64,000 nucleotides of DNA from Streptomyces cucumeris (lineage in GTDB: Bacteria > Actinomycetota > Actinomycetes > Streptomycetales > Streptomycetaceae), in contig NZ_JANCLX010000001.1 in the NCBI RefSeq assembly GCF_024295805.1, forward strand, positions 508,472-572,471, written 5' to 3'. The notes under the pieces were generated by a model that was given only the letters and a program-made list of their open reading frames with translations, had not been told where the DNA came from and made no database searches. The position numbers were made by a program, and so were the translations under genes. Positions within the stretch are counted from its first letter, which is position 1. Each line of letters opens with the position of its first letter. Below, piece after piece: positions 1-9,298 of this stretch.

Positions 1-375
1 GGGCCGCAGGCCGAGGGCCGAGACCACCTCCCCGACCGTGTGGTAGGTGCGGTCCGGGGGCAGCTCCTCGGCGAGGGCGATCAGCCGGTCCGGGGCGTGG
101 CGCTCCTCCAGGGTGCGCAGCACGGTGCCGCGCTCCGCGGGGAACGTCGTACGTCCCAGACGCCGGGCGAACTCGAACCGCACGGCCTCCGCCTCGCCGC
201 CCGTCCCGGGGGAGGGCACCGGTCCGGTCATGACCGGCGGATCGTCATCGGCGGCGGGTTCCGGGTCGTGCCACTCCTCCACCCGCGTCGGGTGTCCGGA
301 GCGGATCAGACCCTGGAGCTCGTGCTTCATCTCATCGTCCCTGCGGACGCTCACCCGGTTGCTGCCTCGCTGCAT
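1..375 (-). CDS. DUF2795 domain protein (C-terminus outside window)
   Basis: The reading frame starts at an ATG at 375 preceded by a GGAAGGGG ribosome site and runs off the left edge after 125 codons. The N-terminal part (MQRGSN, then DDEMKHELQGLIRSGHPTR) is the acidic and basic leader typical of actinobacterial DUF2795 proteins. The region from about residue 62 onward (EAEAVRFEFARRLGR, then PPDRTYHTVGEVVSALGLR) is the DUF2795 domain itself. The molecular function of the family is unknown, and it is usually found as small soluble proteins in stress-related neighbourhoods. Only the last few residues should be missing. The identification rests on pattern recognition. Confidence 0.75.
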   Translation of the reverse strand, partial: MQRGSNRVSVRRDDEMKHELQGLIRSGHPTRVEEWHDPEPAADDDPPVMTGPVPSPGTGGEAEAVRFEFARRLGRTTFPAERGTVLRTLEERHAPDRLIALAEELPPDRTYHTVGEVVSALGLRP

Positions 376-792
376 GTCGGTCCCCTTCCAGCGGGTCCGT
401 GTCACCTCGGGCTGGTCGATGGTCCCGAGGTCCTTTCACTCCGTTTCTCGCCCCCGTTCGGCGGTACGGCCGGTTCCGGTCATCCCGCCGTGCCCCTTGC
501 GTACCCGTCGACGCGTCTTCAACACGAGGTTCGGCCGATTGGACATGACTCCTGTTCGCGGCAGGTTTGGCCGTCGCCCCGAGGGGGACCCGGGGGCTGG
601 CCGAGCGGCCCGCAGGGAGTGAGGAGCGGCGCCGGGCGCGGGAGATCAGGGGCCCGCGCCCGGCGCCCTGGGAGTGTGGCGGGGCGCCGGGGGGGGGAGC
701 GGGGGGCCCCCCCCCCGGCGCCGTGGCCCCTGTGCGCGCGCCGGGCGCCCGGCTCGGTGTTAGCAGCGGTGGGCCACGGGTACCCGGCGCGC
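376..792. other. Intergenic region between divergent genes
   Basis: This 417-base stretch separates the minus-strand DUF2795 gene from the plus-strand holin-like gene, so it should contain both promoters. I see no convincing protein frame in it. The frames that cross it are extensions of neighbours or have no family resemblance. A very GC-rich hairpin lies at 683-722. No clear -35/-10 pair was recognised. Confidence 0.6.
683..722. repeat. G/C homopolymer hairpin
   Basis: GGCGCC plus nine G (683-697) is complementary to ten C plus GGCGCC (707-722), giving a 15-bp stem with a 9-base loop. It could act as a terminator-like structure. The long G and C runs are, however, also typical of places where short-read assembly fails, and similar islands occur at 15.3 kb and at the right edge. 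Confidence 0.45.
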
Positions 793-1299
793 ATGACTGA
801 AGAATCGGCCCGTCCGGGGCCGGGGGACGGGTCGGCCGTGCCGTCGGCGGGGGAGCCGTCGGGTCCGGTCGCCCGGATCGTGCGTGAAGAGATCCGCGAG
901 GAGCTGCGCGTCCTGCGGGACGAGATACGGGATGAGATACGGAGCGAGCTGCGGGAGGAGCTGCGTGAGCAGTCCCGGCAGCGGACCGTCCGGCTCTGGG
1001 GCGGCGCGGCGGCGGTCGCGATCTACGCGGGGGCGGTGTTCACCGCGTGTCTGGTGCTGCTGTTCGCCCTCGCGATGCCGGGCTGGGCGGCGGCGCTGAT
1101 CGTCGGCGCGATGCTGATGGTGCTGGCCGCGGTCCTCAAGAACTCCGCGGGCCGGCCACCGCGGGCCCGGCCGCAGGCCCAGTGGTCGCCCAGGTCCCAG
1201 CTCGGCGCGAATGACCCTTCGGCCCCGGCCACCCCGCCGGCGCCGCCCACGCCACCCGAGCCGCCCGCCGAACCACCGGGTCCGCCGCACCGGGGCTGA
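793..1299 (+). CDS. Small membrane protein, holin-like
   Basis: The 168-residue protein has a disordered acidic N-terminus, a charged heptad-like segment at about residues 25-65 rich in Arg/Glu (for example VREEIREELRVLRDEIRDEI), two hydrophobic membrane segments at about residues 70-95 and 98-115, and a proline-rich tail. This layout matches actinobacterial phage-holin superfamily (holin-X-like) membrane proteins, which are chromosomal and of unknown role. The ATG at 793 was chosen because the upstream extension is low-complexity and falls in a hairpin region. The ribosome site is weak. A cytoplasmic coiled coil anchored to the membrane is likely, and lytic activity should not be assumed. 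Confidence 0.6.
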   Translation: MTEESARPGPGDGSAVPSAGEPSGPVARIVREEIREELRVLRDEIRDEIRSELREELREQSRQRTVRLWGGAAAVAIYAGAVFTACLVLLFALAMPGWAAALIVGAMLMVLAAVLKNSAGRPPRARPQAQWSPRSQLGANDPSAPATPPAPPTPPEPPAEPPGPPHRG

Positions 1300-1348
1300 C
1301 CCCTGACGGGGGACGACCGCCGCCGGGGGCGGCACGACGAGGAGCACC

Positions 1349-1924
1349 ATGGCCGATCAACCGCTGCTGGCCCGGTACGCCGAGGCGCTGGATCTGTTCA
1401 CCGAGCGGGTGCATGCGATCACCCCCGACCAGTGGGCCGCCCCGACGCCCTGCACCGAGTGGACCGTACGTGACCTGGTGAACCACCTGGCCGTCGAGCA
1501 GATGTGGGTGCCACCGCTGGTGACGGACGGATCCAGCCTCGCCGACCAGGGCGAGGCCCTGGAGGGCGATCTGCTGGGCGACGACCCCGTCGCCACCTGG
1601 GACGCGGTCGCGGCCGGCGCCCGCGCGGCGTTCCGCGAGCCCGGTGCCCTCGACCGGACGGTGGACCTGTCCTTCGGTGAGACCCCCGCGGCGCACTACT
1701 GCGCCCAGATGACGGCGGACGCGGTCGTGCACGCCTGGGACCTGGCGCGGGCCATCGGCGCGGATGAGCGCATCCCCCGGCCGCTGGTGGACTTCTCGGT
1801 CCGCGAGGTCGCACCGTACGCCGTCGATCTGGAGGCGAGCGGACTGTTCGCCGCCCCGGTGGAACCGCCGCAGGGCGCCGATGCGCAGACCAAGCTGCTG
1901 GCCCTCCTCGGCCGCCAGGCGTAG
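1349..1924 (+). CDS. TIGR03086-type metal-binding protein (DinB/MDMPI fold)
   Basis: The 191-residue protein begins after a GAGGAG ribosome site. The N-terminus (ALDLFTERVHAITPDQW, then CTEWTVRDLVNHL) is the signature of the mycothiol-dependent maleylpyruvate isomerase N-terminal/DinB_2 superfamily. The second conserved histidine block is VVHAWDLARAIG near residues 130-145. Members are four-helix bundles that bind a divalent metal through histidines, and many act with mycothiol, the actinobacterial thiol. The substrate cannot be told from sequence. The gene stands alone, 49 bases after the holin-like gene, and is followed by a strong terminator shared with the convergent catalase gene. Confidence 0.75.
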   Translation: MADQPLLARYAEALDLFTERVHAITPDQWAAPTPCTEWTVRDLVNHLAVEQMWVPPLVTDGSSLADQGEALEGDLLGDDPVATWDAVAAGARAAFREPGALDRTVDLSFGETPAAHYCAQMTADAVVHAWDLARAIGADERIPRPLVDFSVREVAPYAVDLEASGLFAAPVEPPQGADAQTKLLALLGRQA

Positions 1925-1954
1925 GCCGGTCCGCGGGGCCCACGACGCCTGGCA

Positions 1955-1986
1955 CCGGTCTCCGCGGACTGATCCGCGGAGACCGG
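1955..1986. terminator. Bidirectional intrinsic terminator
   Basis: A 14-bp perfect stem (CCGGTCTCCGCGGA and its complement, 1955-1968 with 1973-1986) closes a CTGA tetraloop. It lies between the convergent TIGR03086 gene and catalase gene, as expected of a shared terminator. There is no U tract, which is common in Streptomyces. Confidence 0.75.
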
Positions 1987-2034
1987 CAGACGGACCGGAC
2001 CGAGCTGCCGCTCCCCGTGCCTCGGCGAAGCTCC

Positions 2035-4134
2035 TCAGCAGCGCGCCGTGGGCCGGTCCCAGTGCCGGTGCGCGGCGACGGCCTCGGTGAACGCCCCGGT
2101 GAACTCCTCGCTCGCCGCACCCGTCGTCGTGTCGGTGACCACTCCGCGGTCCGCGCACACATGGCCGTGGCCCGAGGCGATGTGCAGCCCCTCGGTCTCC
2201 AGTGCCGCCAGGAGTCCCACCCCCGAGCCCAGCGCGCCGATCGGCTTGCCGTGCCGGTACGCGTCCCGGACGAACCGCATCGCCGCGCTGTCGGCGGACA
2301 GCTCCGGGGTCCCGACCGGTCCGCCGGGCAGCAGCACCGCGTCGTAGAGCACCGACGCGACGGTCGGCAGCGCCCGGTCCACCGGACAGTCCTCGCCGTC
2401 GCTGCCCCGTACCGTGCCGTCGTGCGGGGCCAGGGCCTCCACCACGGCGCCCCGCGCGGACAGCGCCTCCTTCGCCTGGCCGAGCTGAACGGTGTCCACC
2501 CCGTCGGTGACCAGCACCGCGATGGTGCGGGTGCGGATCGAATGGTCACCGCGCAACTGGTCGAGACTGAGCGCGGGGGAGGCCAGCGGCTTGTGGTCGT
2601 CCGGACCGGGTGCGGGCACGGCGATCCCGATGCCCTCGGCCACCGCGGTGGCCAGGCCGTGGTCGATACGCGCCAGCTCGCCGACGGTCCGTTCCCGGAT
2701 CTCCACCGTTCCGACCTTGCCCAGTTCGAAGCGGAAGGCGTCGACGATATGCCGGCGCTCCCATGCGCTCATGCTGTTCCAGAACAGCGCCGCCTGGCTG
2801 TAGTGGTCCTGGAAGCTGGCGCTGCGCTTGCGGATCTTGGCGCCGTCGACCCGCTCCGCGTAGTGGGAGAAGGCGTAGCCGTCCGGTCCGGCGATGGCCG
2901 GGCAGCCACCGCCCAGGGAGTTGGGGGAGTAGCTGGTGCCGGTGTGGATCGCGCTCTGGTGGAGGCCGTCGCGCTGGTTGGTGCGCACCGGGGCGACCGG
3001 CTGGTTGACCGGGATCTGCGCGAAATTGGGGCCGCCCAGCCGGATCAGCTGGGTGTCCAGATAGGAGAAGTTGCGGGCCTGGAGCAACGGGTCATTGGTG
3101 AAGTCGATCCCGGGGACCACGTTCGCGGTGTGGAAGGCGACCTGTTCGGTCTCGGCGAAGAAGTTGTGCGGATTGCGGTCCAGCACCATCCGGCCGATCG
3201 GCCGCACCGGCACCTGCTCCTCCGGAATGATCTTCGTAGCGTCGAGCAGATCGAAGTCGAAGGTGAACTCGTCCTCCTCCGCGACCAGTTGCACCCCGAG
3301 CTCGTACTCCGGGTACTCGCCCGACTCGATCGCCGTCCACAGATCACGCCGGTTGAAGTCCGGGTCCCGGCCCTGGCACTCCTGGGCCTCGTCCCACACC
3401 AGCGAGTGCACCCCCAGCCGGGGCTTCCAGTGGAACTTCACGAAGGTGCCCTTGCCGCGTGCGTTCACGAAGCGGAAGGTGTGCACCCCGAACCCCTGCA
3501 TCATGCGGTAGCTGCGCGGGATCGCCCGGTCCGACATCAGCCACATGATCATGTGCATGGTCTCGGGCTGGAGCGAGACGAAGTCCCACAGCGTGTCATG
3601 GGCGGACGCACCGGTGGGGATCTCGTTGTGCGGCTCCGGTTTGAGCGCGTGCACGAAGTCGGGGAACTTGATGCCGTCCTGGATGAAGAAGACCGGCATG
3701 TTGTTGCCGACGAGATCGTAATTGCCCTCCGAGGTGTAGAACTTCGTCGCGAAGCCCCGGACGTCGCGCACGGTGTCCGCCGAACCGCGCGCCCCCTGCA
3801 CGGTCGAGAACCGGACGAAGACCGGGGTGCGCACCGACGGGTCCTGGAGGAAGGCGGCCCGGGTGAACTCCGCACAGGACTCATACGGTTCGAAGTAGCC
3901 GTACGCGCCCGCGCCCCGGGCGTGCACCACGCGCTCGGGGATCCGCTCGTGGTCGAAGTGCGTCAGCTTCTCGCGGAAGTGGAAGTCCTCCATCAGCGTG
4001 GGGCCGCGGTCACCCGCCGACAGCGAGTCGTCGCTGTGGTCCACCGCCACACCCTGGTCGGTGGTGAGGGGGCCCTCGGCGGGTTCGGCGGCCCGGTACG
4101 CCTCGCGCTGCCGCTCCTTGCGGTCGTCCGTCAT
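2035..4134 (-). CDS. katE: Large-subunit catalase (HPII/KatE type)
   Basis: The 699-residue haem catalase breaks down hydrogen peroxide in the cytoplasm. Catalytic residues are visible: His71 in [14 protein letters not shown], Asn144 in VGNNMPVFF and the proximal haem ligand Tyr358 in [14 protein letters not shown]. The spacings (73 and 287) match E. coli HPII. Residues from about 550 to the end form the extra flavodoxin/DJ-1-like domain that marks large-subunit clade catalases. The ATG at 4134 follows GAAGGGAG, and an in-frame upstream extension lacks similarity. It lies 86 bases downstream of the thiamine enzyme and LLM oxidoreductase genes, so it may be read with them or from its own promoter. 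The nearby SigB-type sigma gene makes general-stress control plausible, as is known for other Streptomyces catalases. Confidence 0.93.
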   Translation of the reverse strand: MTDDRKERQREAYRAAEPAEGPLTTDQGVAVDHSDDSLSAGDRGPTLMEDFHFREKLTHFDHERIPERVVHARGAGAYGYFEPYESCAEFTRAAFLQDPSVRTPVFVRFSTVQGARGSADTVRDVRGFATKFYTSEGNYDLVGNNMPVFFIQDGIKFPDFVHALKPEPHNEIPTGASAHDTLWDFVSLQPETMHMIMWLMSDRAIPRSYRMMQGFGVHTFRFVNARGKGTFVKFHWKPRLGVHSLVWDEAQECQGRDPDFNRRDLWTAIESGEYPEYELGVQLVAEEDEFTFDFDLLDATKIIPEEQVPVRPIGRMVLDRNPHNFFAETEQVAFHTANVVPGIDFTNDPLLQARNFSYLDTQLIRLGGPNFAQIPVNQPVAPVRTNQRDGLHQSAIHTGTSYSPNSLGGGCPAIAGPDGYAFSHYAERVDGAKIRKRSASFQDHYSQAALFWNSMSAWERRHIVDAFRFELGKVGTVEIRERTVGELARIDHGLATAVAEGIGIAVPAPGPDDHKPLASPALSLDQLRGDHSIRTRTIAVLVTDGVDTVQLGQAKEALSARGAVVEALAPHDGTVRGSDGEDCPVDRALPTVASVLYDAVLLPGGPVGTPELSADSAAMRFVRDAYRHGKPIGALGSGVGLLAALETEGLHIASGHGHVCADRGVVTDTTTGAASEEFTGAFTEAVAAHRHWDRPTARC

Positions 4135-4220
4135 GGGGAGGCTCCCTTCGTCGCGAGCTCCTGCACAAGCGCCTCGTCGAACGCCTTCGGTTCCGTCGTA
4201 CCGTGCGCTCCCTCCGCGGT

Positions 4221-5981
4221 TCACCGGTCCTCACCCCGGTGCGGGAGGAACTCCCGCGCCCTGGCGCCGAATCCCCGGCGGACCGTGCCCGCCGCCCCGG
4301 CGTCCGCACCGTCCTCCTCGCCGGTCTCCGGCGGGCCCTCCCACTCCGCCCAGTCCGCGTCCGGCGGCAGCGGTGTCACCCCGGGGTCGGTCCGGAACTC
4401 CACCACCGCCGGGCCGTCCGCCCCCAGCGCCTCGCGCCACGCCTGTTCCACGTACTCCGGCCGCTCCACCCGGATCCCGGTCAGTCCGAGGGACCGGGCG
4501 AACCCCGCGTAGGGCACCTGGGGGCAGCCCTGCGACGCCGCACCCCCGTCCTCCCGGTCGTGCCAGACGCCGATGACCAGCCGCGGGTTCTCCCAGGCAT
4601 CGCGGTACGCGGCGGCCGTGACCAGCCCGGCCAGACCGGTCCTCCGCATCGCGCCGTCCCCGGCCAGCGCCACCACCGGCCGTTCGGGGCGGGCGAACTT
4701 CGCCCCGATCGCGTACGGGACGGCGCACCCGGCCGTGCCGAGCGTGCCCGACAGCGCGGCGCGCAGTTCGCCGCGCATCCGCAGATGGCGTGCGTACCAG
4801 GGGGTGACGGCCCCGGAGTCGCAGGTGACGATGGTGTCCGGGGGCAGCAGCGGATCCAGGCGGTCGGCCACATACGCGGGGTTGAGAGGGTCGGCGGGCA
4901 GCGCCGCGCGGTGCGCCAGTGCCCGGCGCCACCGCCGGACGCCCGCCACGACCCCGTCCTGCCAGTCGCGGTCCTCGGCGCGGTGCAGCAGGGGCAGCAG
5001 CCGCAGCAGGGTCTCCCGGGCGTCGCCGACCAGATTGACCTCGTAGGGGTAACGGAGCCCGATCATATGGGGGTCGAGATCGATCTGAACCGCCCGGACC
5101 GCGCCGCTCTCGGGGAGGTACTGGCTGTACGGGAAGCTGGAGCCGACGGTCAGCAGGGTGTCGCAGTCCCGCATCAGCTCGTAGGAGGGGCGGGTGCCGA
5201 GCGGTCCGATCGGCCCGGTGACGTAGGGGAGTTCATCGCTGAGCGCGTCCAGTCCGAGCAGCGCCTTGGCCACGCCCGCGCCGAGCCGCTCGGCCACCCG
5301 CCGCACCTCGGCACCGGCCCGGACGGCGCCCCGGCCGATCAGCACGGCCACCCGGTCACCCGCGTTGAGCACCTCCGCGGCCCGCTCCAGCGCGGCGCCG
5401 GACGGCACCGCGGACCAGCCGCTGCGGTCCAGGCTGGAGGGCACCATGGCGGATGCGTGGCCGGGCGGGGCGTACACGAGCTCCTGCACATCGGACGGGA
5501 TGATCACGGCGGTGGGGGCGCGGCGCGCGTAGGCGGTGCGGATCGCCCGGTCCAGCACATTGGGCAGTTGCTCGGGAACGGTCACGGTCTCCAGGAACGC
5601 GGCGGCGACATCGTGGAAGAGGGCGGGCAGGTCCACCTCGCGCGGGTACGAGCCGCCCATCGCACTGCGCGGGGTCTGTCCGACCAGCGCCACCACCGGG
5701 ACCCGGTCCAGCCGGGCGTCGTACAGCCCGCCCAGGAGCTGGATCGCGCCCGGTCCGGAGGGCGCCGCGCAGACCCCGAGCCGGCCGCTGAACCTGGCGT
5801 AGCCGACGGCCTCCAGGGCGGACAGCTCCTCGTGCCCGGAGCGGATGAACCGCGGTGCGTCCCGCACCCGCTCCCAGGCCGCGAGCAGTCCGCCGAGACC
5901 GTCGCCGGGGCAGCCGAAGACATGCGGCACGCCCCACTCACCGAGCCGGGCGAGGAGGTGATCGGCCACGGTCCCGGTCAT
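4221..5981 (-). CDS. Thiamine-diphosphate enzyme, pyruvate oxidase/acetolactate synthase-like, altered cofactor motif
   Basis: The 586-residue protein has the three-domain layout of ThDP enzymes: a pyrimidine-binding domain (about 1-170, catalytic Glu51 in RSGHEEL), a central domain (about 190-330) and a pyrophosphate-binding domain (about 370-560). The GDG start of the cofactor motif is at 441-443. At the place where the closing Asn-Asn is expected it reads His474-Asp475, and the loop that follows is about 14 residues shorter than in the usual Streptomyces relatives I know. It may therefore bind cofactor poorly or have drifted in function. The start at 5981 is 8 bases after the stop of the LLM oxidoreductase gene, so the two are co-transcribed. 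Confidence 0.8.
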   Translation of the reverse strand: MTGTVADHLLARLGEWGVPHVFGCPGDGLGGLLAAWERVRDAPRFIRSGHEELSALEAVGYARFSGRLGVCAAPSGPGAIQLLGGLYDARLDRVPVVALVGQTPRSAMGGSYPREVDLPALFHDVAAAFLETVTVPEQLPNVLDRAIRTAYARRAPTAVIIPSDVQELVYAPPGHASAMVPSSLDRSGWSAVPSGAALERAAEVLNAGDRVAVLIGRGAVRAGAEVRRVAERLGAGVAKALLGLDALSDELPYVTGPIGPLGTRPSYELMRDCDTLLTVGSSFPYSQYLPESGAVRAVQIDLDPHMIGLRYPYEVNLVGDARETLLRLLPLLHRAEDRDWQDGVVAGVRRWRRALAHRAALPADPLNPAYVADRLDPLLPPDTIVTCDSGAVTPWYARHLRMRGELRAALSGTLGTAGCAVPYAIGAKFARPERPVVALAGDGAMRRTGLAGLVTAAAYRDAWENPRLVIGVWHDREDGGAASQGCPQVPYAGFARSLGLTGIRVERPEYVEQAWREALGADGPAVVEFRTDPGVTPLPPDADWAEWEGPPETGEEDGADAGAAGTVRRGFGARAREFLPHRGEDR

Positions 5982-5989
5982 GGCCGGCC

Positions 5990-6955
5990 TCAACCCGGGA
6001 GCTGGGGCAGCACTTTGGTGCGGTAGAAGTCGAAGAACCCGCGCTGGTCGGGGCCGATCTGGTTGACGTAGACGGTGTCGAAACCGGCCTCGGCGTACGC
6101 CGCCAGCGCCCGGGTGTGTGCCTCCGGGTCGTCGCCGCAGGTCACCCGGTCCGCGAGCTGTTCGGGGGTGACCAGCTCGGCGGCCTGCTCGAAATGGGCC
6201 GGGGTGGGCAGCAGTTGGGCCAGTTCCCCGGGGATCCCCAGGTTCGGCCACAGCCGGTGGGCGGTGCCCAGCGTCTCGTATTGGTCGGTGCCCCAGCAGA
6301 CCCTGAGTCCGCCGCGCACGGGTTTGGAGTTGCCGCTCGCACCGCTGCCGCGGCGGAACCGCGCCACGATCTCGGCGTCCGGGACCATGGTGATGAAGCC
6401 GTCGCCGACCCGTCCGGCCAGCTCCGCGGCGGCCGGACCGGCGGCGGCGATGTCGATGGGCACCGGCTCCTCGGGCAGCGTGTACAGCCGCGCGTTCTCC
6501 ACCGTGTAGTGCTTGCCGTGGTGGCTCACCTCCTGGCCGTCCAGGAGCTGGCGTATCACCGAGACGGCTTCCTCCAGCATCTCCAGCCGGATCGACGCCT
6601 GGGGCCACGGACCGCCCGGTACATGCTCGTTGAGCGCCTCGCCGGTGCCCACGCCCAGCCGGAACCGGCCCTCCAGCAGCACCGCGCTGGTCGCCGCGGC
6701 CTGGGCGGTGACCGCGGGGTGGATCCGCAGGAGGGGGCAGGTCACCGCGGTCTGTACGGGCAGGCTGGTGGCCTGGGAGAGGGCGCCGATGACCGACCAG
6801 ACGAAGGGGCTCTGGCCCTGGGCGCCGGTCCAGGGGTGGAAGGGGTCGGAGATCCACAGGGCGCTGAATCCGGCCTGCTCCGCCATCCGTGCCTGTTCGA
6901 CGAGTGCGGCGGGTCCGTGTTCTTCGGCGGCCAGGAAGTAGCCGTACTCGGTCAT
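5990..6955 (-). CDS. F420-dependent LLM-class oxidoreductase (TIGR03557-like)
   Basis: The 321-residue protein starts at an ATG after a strong GAGGAGGG site. It has the luciferase-like monooxygenase TIM barrel: an N-terminal strand and helix (MTEYGYFLAAEEHGPAALVE), the WISDPFHPW segment, GRFRLGVGTGEALNEHV around residues 105-120, and a C-terminal AGFDTVYVNQIGPDQ strand. These resemble F420-dependent glucose-6-phosphate dehydrogenase-like proteins. It probably reduces or oxidises a small organic substrate with coenzyme F420, but the substrate is unknown. It is the first gene of a minus-strand unit with the thiamine enzyme and perhaps catalase, and is divergent from the sigma factor gene across a 235-base intergenic region. 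Confidence 0.85.
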   Translation of the reverse strand: MTEYGYFLAAEEHGPAALVEQARMAEQAGFSALWISDPFHPWTGAQGQSPFVWSVIGALSQATSLPVQTAVTCPLLRIHPAVTAQAAATSAVLLEGRFRLGVGTGEALNEHVPGGPWPQASIRLEMLEEAVSVIRQLLDGQEVSHHGKHYTVENARLYTLPEEPVPIDIAAAGPAAAELAGRVGDGFITMVPDAEIVARFRRGSGASGNSKPVRGGLRVCWGTDQYETLGTAHRLWPNLGIPGELAQLLPTPAHFEQAAELVTPEQLADRVTCGDDPEAHTRALAAYAEAGFDTVYVNQIGPDQRGFFDFYRTKVLPQLPG

Positions 6956-7190
6956 GAGCCCTCCTCGTGGCGGGCAGCCGGTGCGACGGAAAGCCGGGGA
7001 ATGCCGGGAAGGAAACCTGGTTCGGCCCGGTTTGGCGGGGCTCGCGACGGGCAGGCGAACGGTGTGCTTCGGACCGGAGGCACGCCATGGAGCAGCCTGG
7101 CTGCGAGAGGCGTGTCTCGACTGGTCGCCGACTCTGTCCGGTTTTGCTCCTTTTGGTGATCCGACCATAGCTCAAGGGAGACACCGGCGC

Positions 7191-7985
7191 ATGACATCCG
7201 TACGAGCACGCTCCCGACATCCGCACGACGACGCCCCCGACACCGTGGCGGCCTTCCACCGGATCTCCGCCCTGCCCGACGGCCCCGCCAAGGAGGCCCT
7301 GCGCGAAGAGGTGGTCCGGGCCTGGATGCCCATGGCCGAACGGCTGGCCCTGAGGTTCCGCAACCGGGGCGAGGCGACCGAGGACCTGCGCCAGGTCGCC
7401 ATGGTCGGGCTGGTCAAGGCGGTCCGGGGATATGACCCGGAGCGCGGCCCGGCCTTCGAGAGCTACGCCGTGCCGACCGTCGTCGGCGAGGTCAAACGGC
7501 ACTTCCGTGACCACCTGTGGGGGCTGCACGTCCCGCGGCGGGTCCAGGAACTGCGCAACCGGGTCCGCACCGCCCTCCAGGAACTGACCCGCACCCCGGA
7601 CGACCGGACCCCCGGCGCCGCCGAGATCGCCGCCCACACCGGGATGAGCGAGGAGGACGTCCGCGTCGGCATGGAGGCCCTGGGCAGCTTCGCCCCGCTC
7701 TCCCTGGACGCCGAACTGCGCGGCGCCGACGACGGTTACGCGCTGGTGGACACCCTCGGATCGACCGAGCCGTCGTACGAGCGGGTGGTCCAGCGCGAAT
7801 CCCTGCGGCCCCGGCTGCGGGCCCTGCCCGAACGTGAGCGGGAGATCCTCTATCTGCGGTTCTTCTGTGACGAGACCCAGAGCCGGATCGCCGACCGGAT
7901 GGGCCTGTCCCAGATGCATGTCTCCCGGCTCATCTCCCGGACCTGCGCCCGGCTGGGCGAGGAGGCCGGAGCGGACGCCGCCTGA
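7191..7985 (+). CDS. RNA polymerase sigma factor, SigB/SigF/SigG family
   Basis: The 264-residue protein follows an AAGGGAG site spaced ten bases from the ATG. Region 2 (about residues 40-110) contains EDLRQVAMVGLVKAVRGYDP and the promoter-melting segment FESYAVPTVVGEVKRHFRD. Region 3 covers about 120-190, and region 4 (about 205-255) has the helix-turn-helix ETQSRIADRMGLSQMHVSRL. Length and motifs match the stress and sporulation sigma family of Streptomyces, which is controlled by anti-sigma kinases and phosphatases rather than by lacking region 1. The PAS-GAF sensor, ANTAR protein and catalase next door fit a stress role. Which of the paralogues this corresponds to cannot be told. Confidence 0.9.
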   Translation: MTSVRARSRHPHDDAPDTVAAFHRISALPDGPAKEALREEVVRAWMPMAERLALRFRNRGEATEDLRQVAMVGLVKAVRGYDPERGPAFESYAVPTVVGEVKRHFRDHLWGLHVPRRVQELRNRVRTALQELTRTPDDRTPGAAEIAAHTGMSEEDVRVGMEALGSFAPLSLDAELRGADDGYALVDTLGSTEPSYERVVQRESLRPRLRALPEREREILYLRFFCDETQSRIADRMGLSQMHVSRLISRTCARLGEEAGADAA

Positions 7986-8009
7986 GCCGGGCGCGCCGGG
8001 CGGGCCGGA

Positions 8010-9185
8010 TCAGGATCCGGACGCCGGACGCGGCAGCGCCAGCGCGATATGGCGGCCGACCCGGTCCGCCACCCCGGCCTCGGCCATCGTGAAACCGTGC
8101 CGCCCGCCCACCCGGAACAGGGTCAGCGCACCCCGCACCGGACCGTCGGGCGCGGTGCGCAGGGGTATGCACAACAGCGAGGTCACCTCCTCGCGGACCA
8201 GCACCGGTGCCCCTGCCGCGTCCTGGCCGAAGGCGTCCGCGTCCGGCGGGCTCACCCGCAGTGCCGACACCCCGTCCTCCAGCGCGTCCAGCACCAGCGG
8301 ACAGTCCGCCGGGTTCTGTCCGGCCAGCGACGCGACCCGGTCGCCGACCGCCTCCGGCGGGCCGAGTGCCATCACCCGGCGCGGCGCCCCGTCGGGCTTC
8401 TCCGGCGCCAGGTCGGCTATCACCCAGTCCGCGAACCGGCCGTGCAGCACCTCCGCCGCCCGCGCCAGCACCGCCTCCGGCCCGCCGTCGGCCGGTGCCG
8501 TGCCCGCCAGCAGCGCCGCGGTCATGTCGTCGACCAGGTCCAGCAGCTCCGCATGGCGGGTCACCTCGGCCAGGTCGGGACCCGGCCGCGGCTTCCGCGC
8601 GTCCGCCGCGCCGTCGGTGTCGGCGGGCACCCCGGGCTGGAACGCCGCCAGCACCGCCGGATGCGGTTCGCCCGGTGGCCGCAGCGCCGCCAGGGTCACC
8701 CGTACCTCGCCCTCCGCCGAGGGCTGTGAGAGGCGCACCGTCAGACTGCGGCCGCCCTCGCCCCGGGCCACCGCGGCCACCTGGGAGCGCAGCGCCGCCT
8801 GTCCGTCCCGGCGCAGCGACGAGGCCAGCGGCCGCCCGGTGGCGTATCCCGCCCGGGTGTTGAACAGCCGGGTGGCCGCCTCGTTCATCCGCCGTACGAC
8901 CGCCTCGCGGTCCAGCAGCACCACCGCCACCGGCAGTTGCTGGAAGAGCACCCGCAGCAACTGCTGCTCACGGGCGTCGGACCGGGACCCGTCCGGGGCG
9001 CGCGCCGTCCCGGCCAGCTCCTCGTAGCGCGGCACCAGTACGTCCACCACGTGCTGGAGCTCGAAAAGAGCGGCGTCCAGTACGGACAGCCGCTCCTGCG
9101 CGGGAAGCGCCCGCGCGTTCCTCAGTTCCTCGACCCGTCTGCGGAAGTCTGTGAGCTCCGCGCCGAACTCCTGCGCCCCGGTCAT
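8010..9185 (-). CDS. PAS-GAF sensory protein
   Basis: The 391-residue cytoplasmic protein has an N-terminal helical segment (about 1-60, with ELTDFRRRVEELRNARAL), a PAS domain (about 75-175, LPVAVVLLDREAVVRRMNEA) and a C-terminal GAF domain (about 225-385, ending GFTMAEAGVADRVGRHIALAL). Unlike many Streptomyces relatives it has no SpoIIE phosphatase, kinase or HATPase output domain, so it must act by contact with a partner. It is convergent with the sigma gene (24-base gap) and divergent from the ANTAR gene, which suggests a shared regulatory island. The start at 9185 has only a weak ribosome site. Confidence 0.75.
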   Translation of the reverse strand: MTGAQEFGAELTDFRRRVEELRNARALPAQERLSVLDAALFELQHVVDVLVPRYEELAGTARAPDGSRSDAREQQLLRVLFQQLPVAVVLLDREAVVRRMNEAATRLFNTRAGYATGRPLASSLRRDGQAALRSQVAAVARGEGGRSLTVRLSQPSAEGEVRVTLAALRPPGEPHPAVLAAFQPGVPADTDGAADARKPRPGPDLAEVTRHAELLDLVDDMTAALLAGTAPADGGPEAVLARAAEVLHGRFADWVIADLAPEKPDGAPRRVMALGPPEAVGDRVASLAGQNPADCPLVLDALEDGVSALRVSPPDADAFGQDAAGAPVLVREEVTSLLCIPLRTAPDGPVRGALTLFRVGGRHGFTMAEAGVADRVGRHIALALPRPASGS

Positions 9186-9298
9186 GGGCACACCGTAGCG
9201 TGATCGTCTCCGGTGCACGGCCCGGCCGTGGTTTTCCGCACACCGCTGTGGGAAGCCGCAACCGTACAGCCGGCCACGGACGACGGAAGGGAGGGGTG

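Noticed and set aside
40..792. Plus-strand frames covering the left edge as a 419-residue protein
   Set aside because: The first 375 bases are coded on the other strand (DUF2795), and the gap after them has no family resemblance. Only the part from 793 is a plausible protein.
2017..4512. 831-residue plus-strand frame
   Set aside because: It is antisense to catalase, whose active-site residues and spacing are unmistakable.
6998..7022. SigR-like promoter (GGAAT, 17 bases, GTT) before the sigma gene
   Set aside because: The spacer is one base short of the usual 18, and the position is far from the start; too weak to call.
4221..7919. A single 1232-residue minus-strand protein
   Set aside because: Only residues from 5981 downward resemble the thiamine enzyme. 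The upstream part is an antisense frame of the sigma factor and LLM genes.
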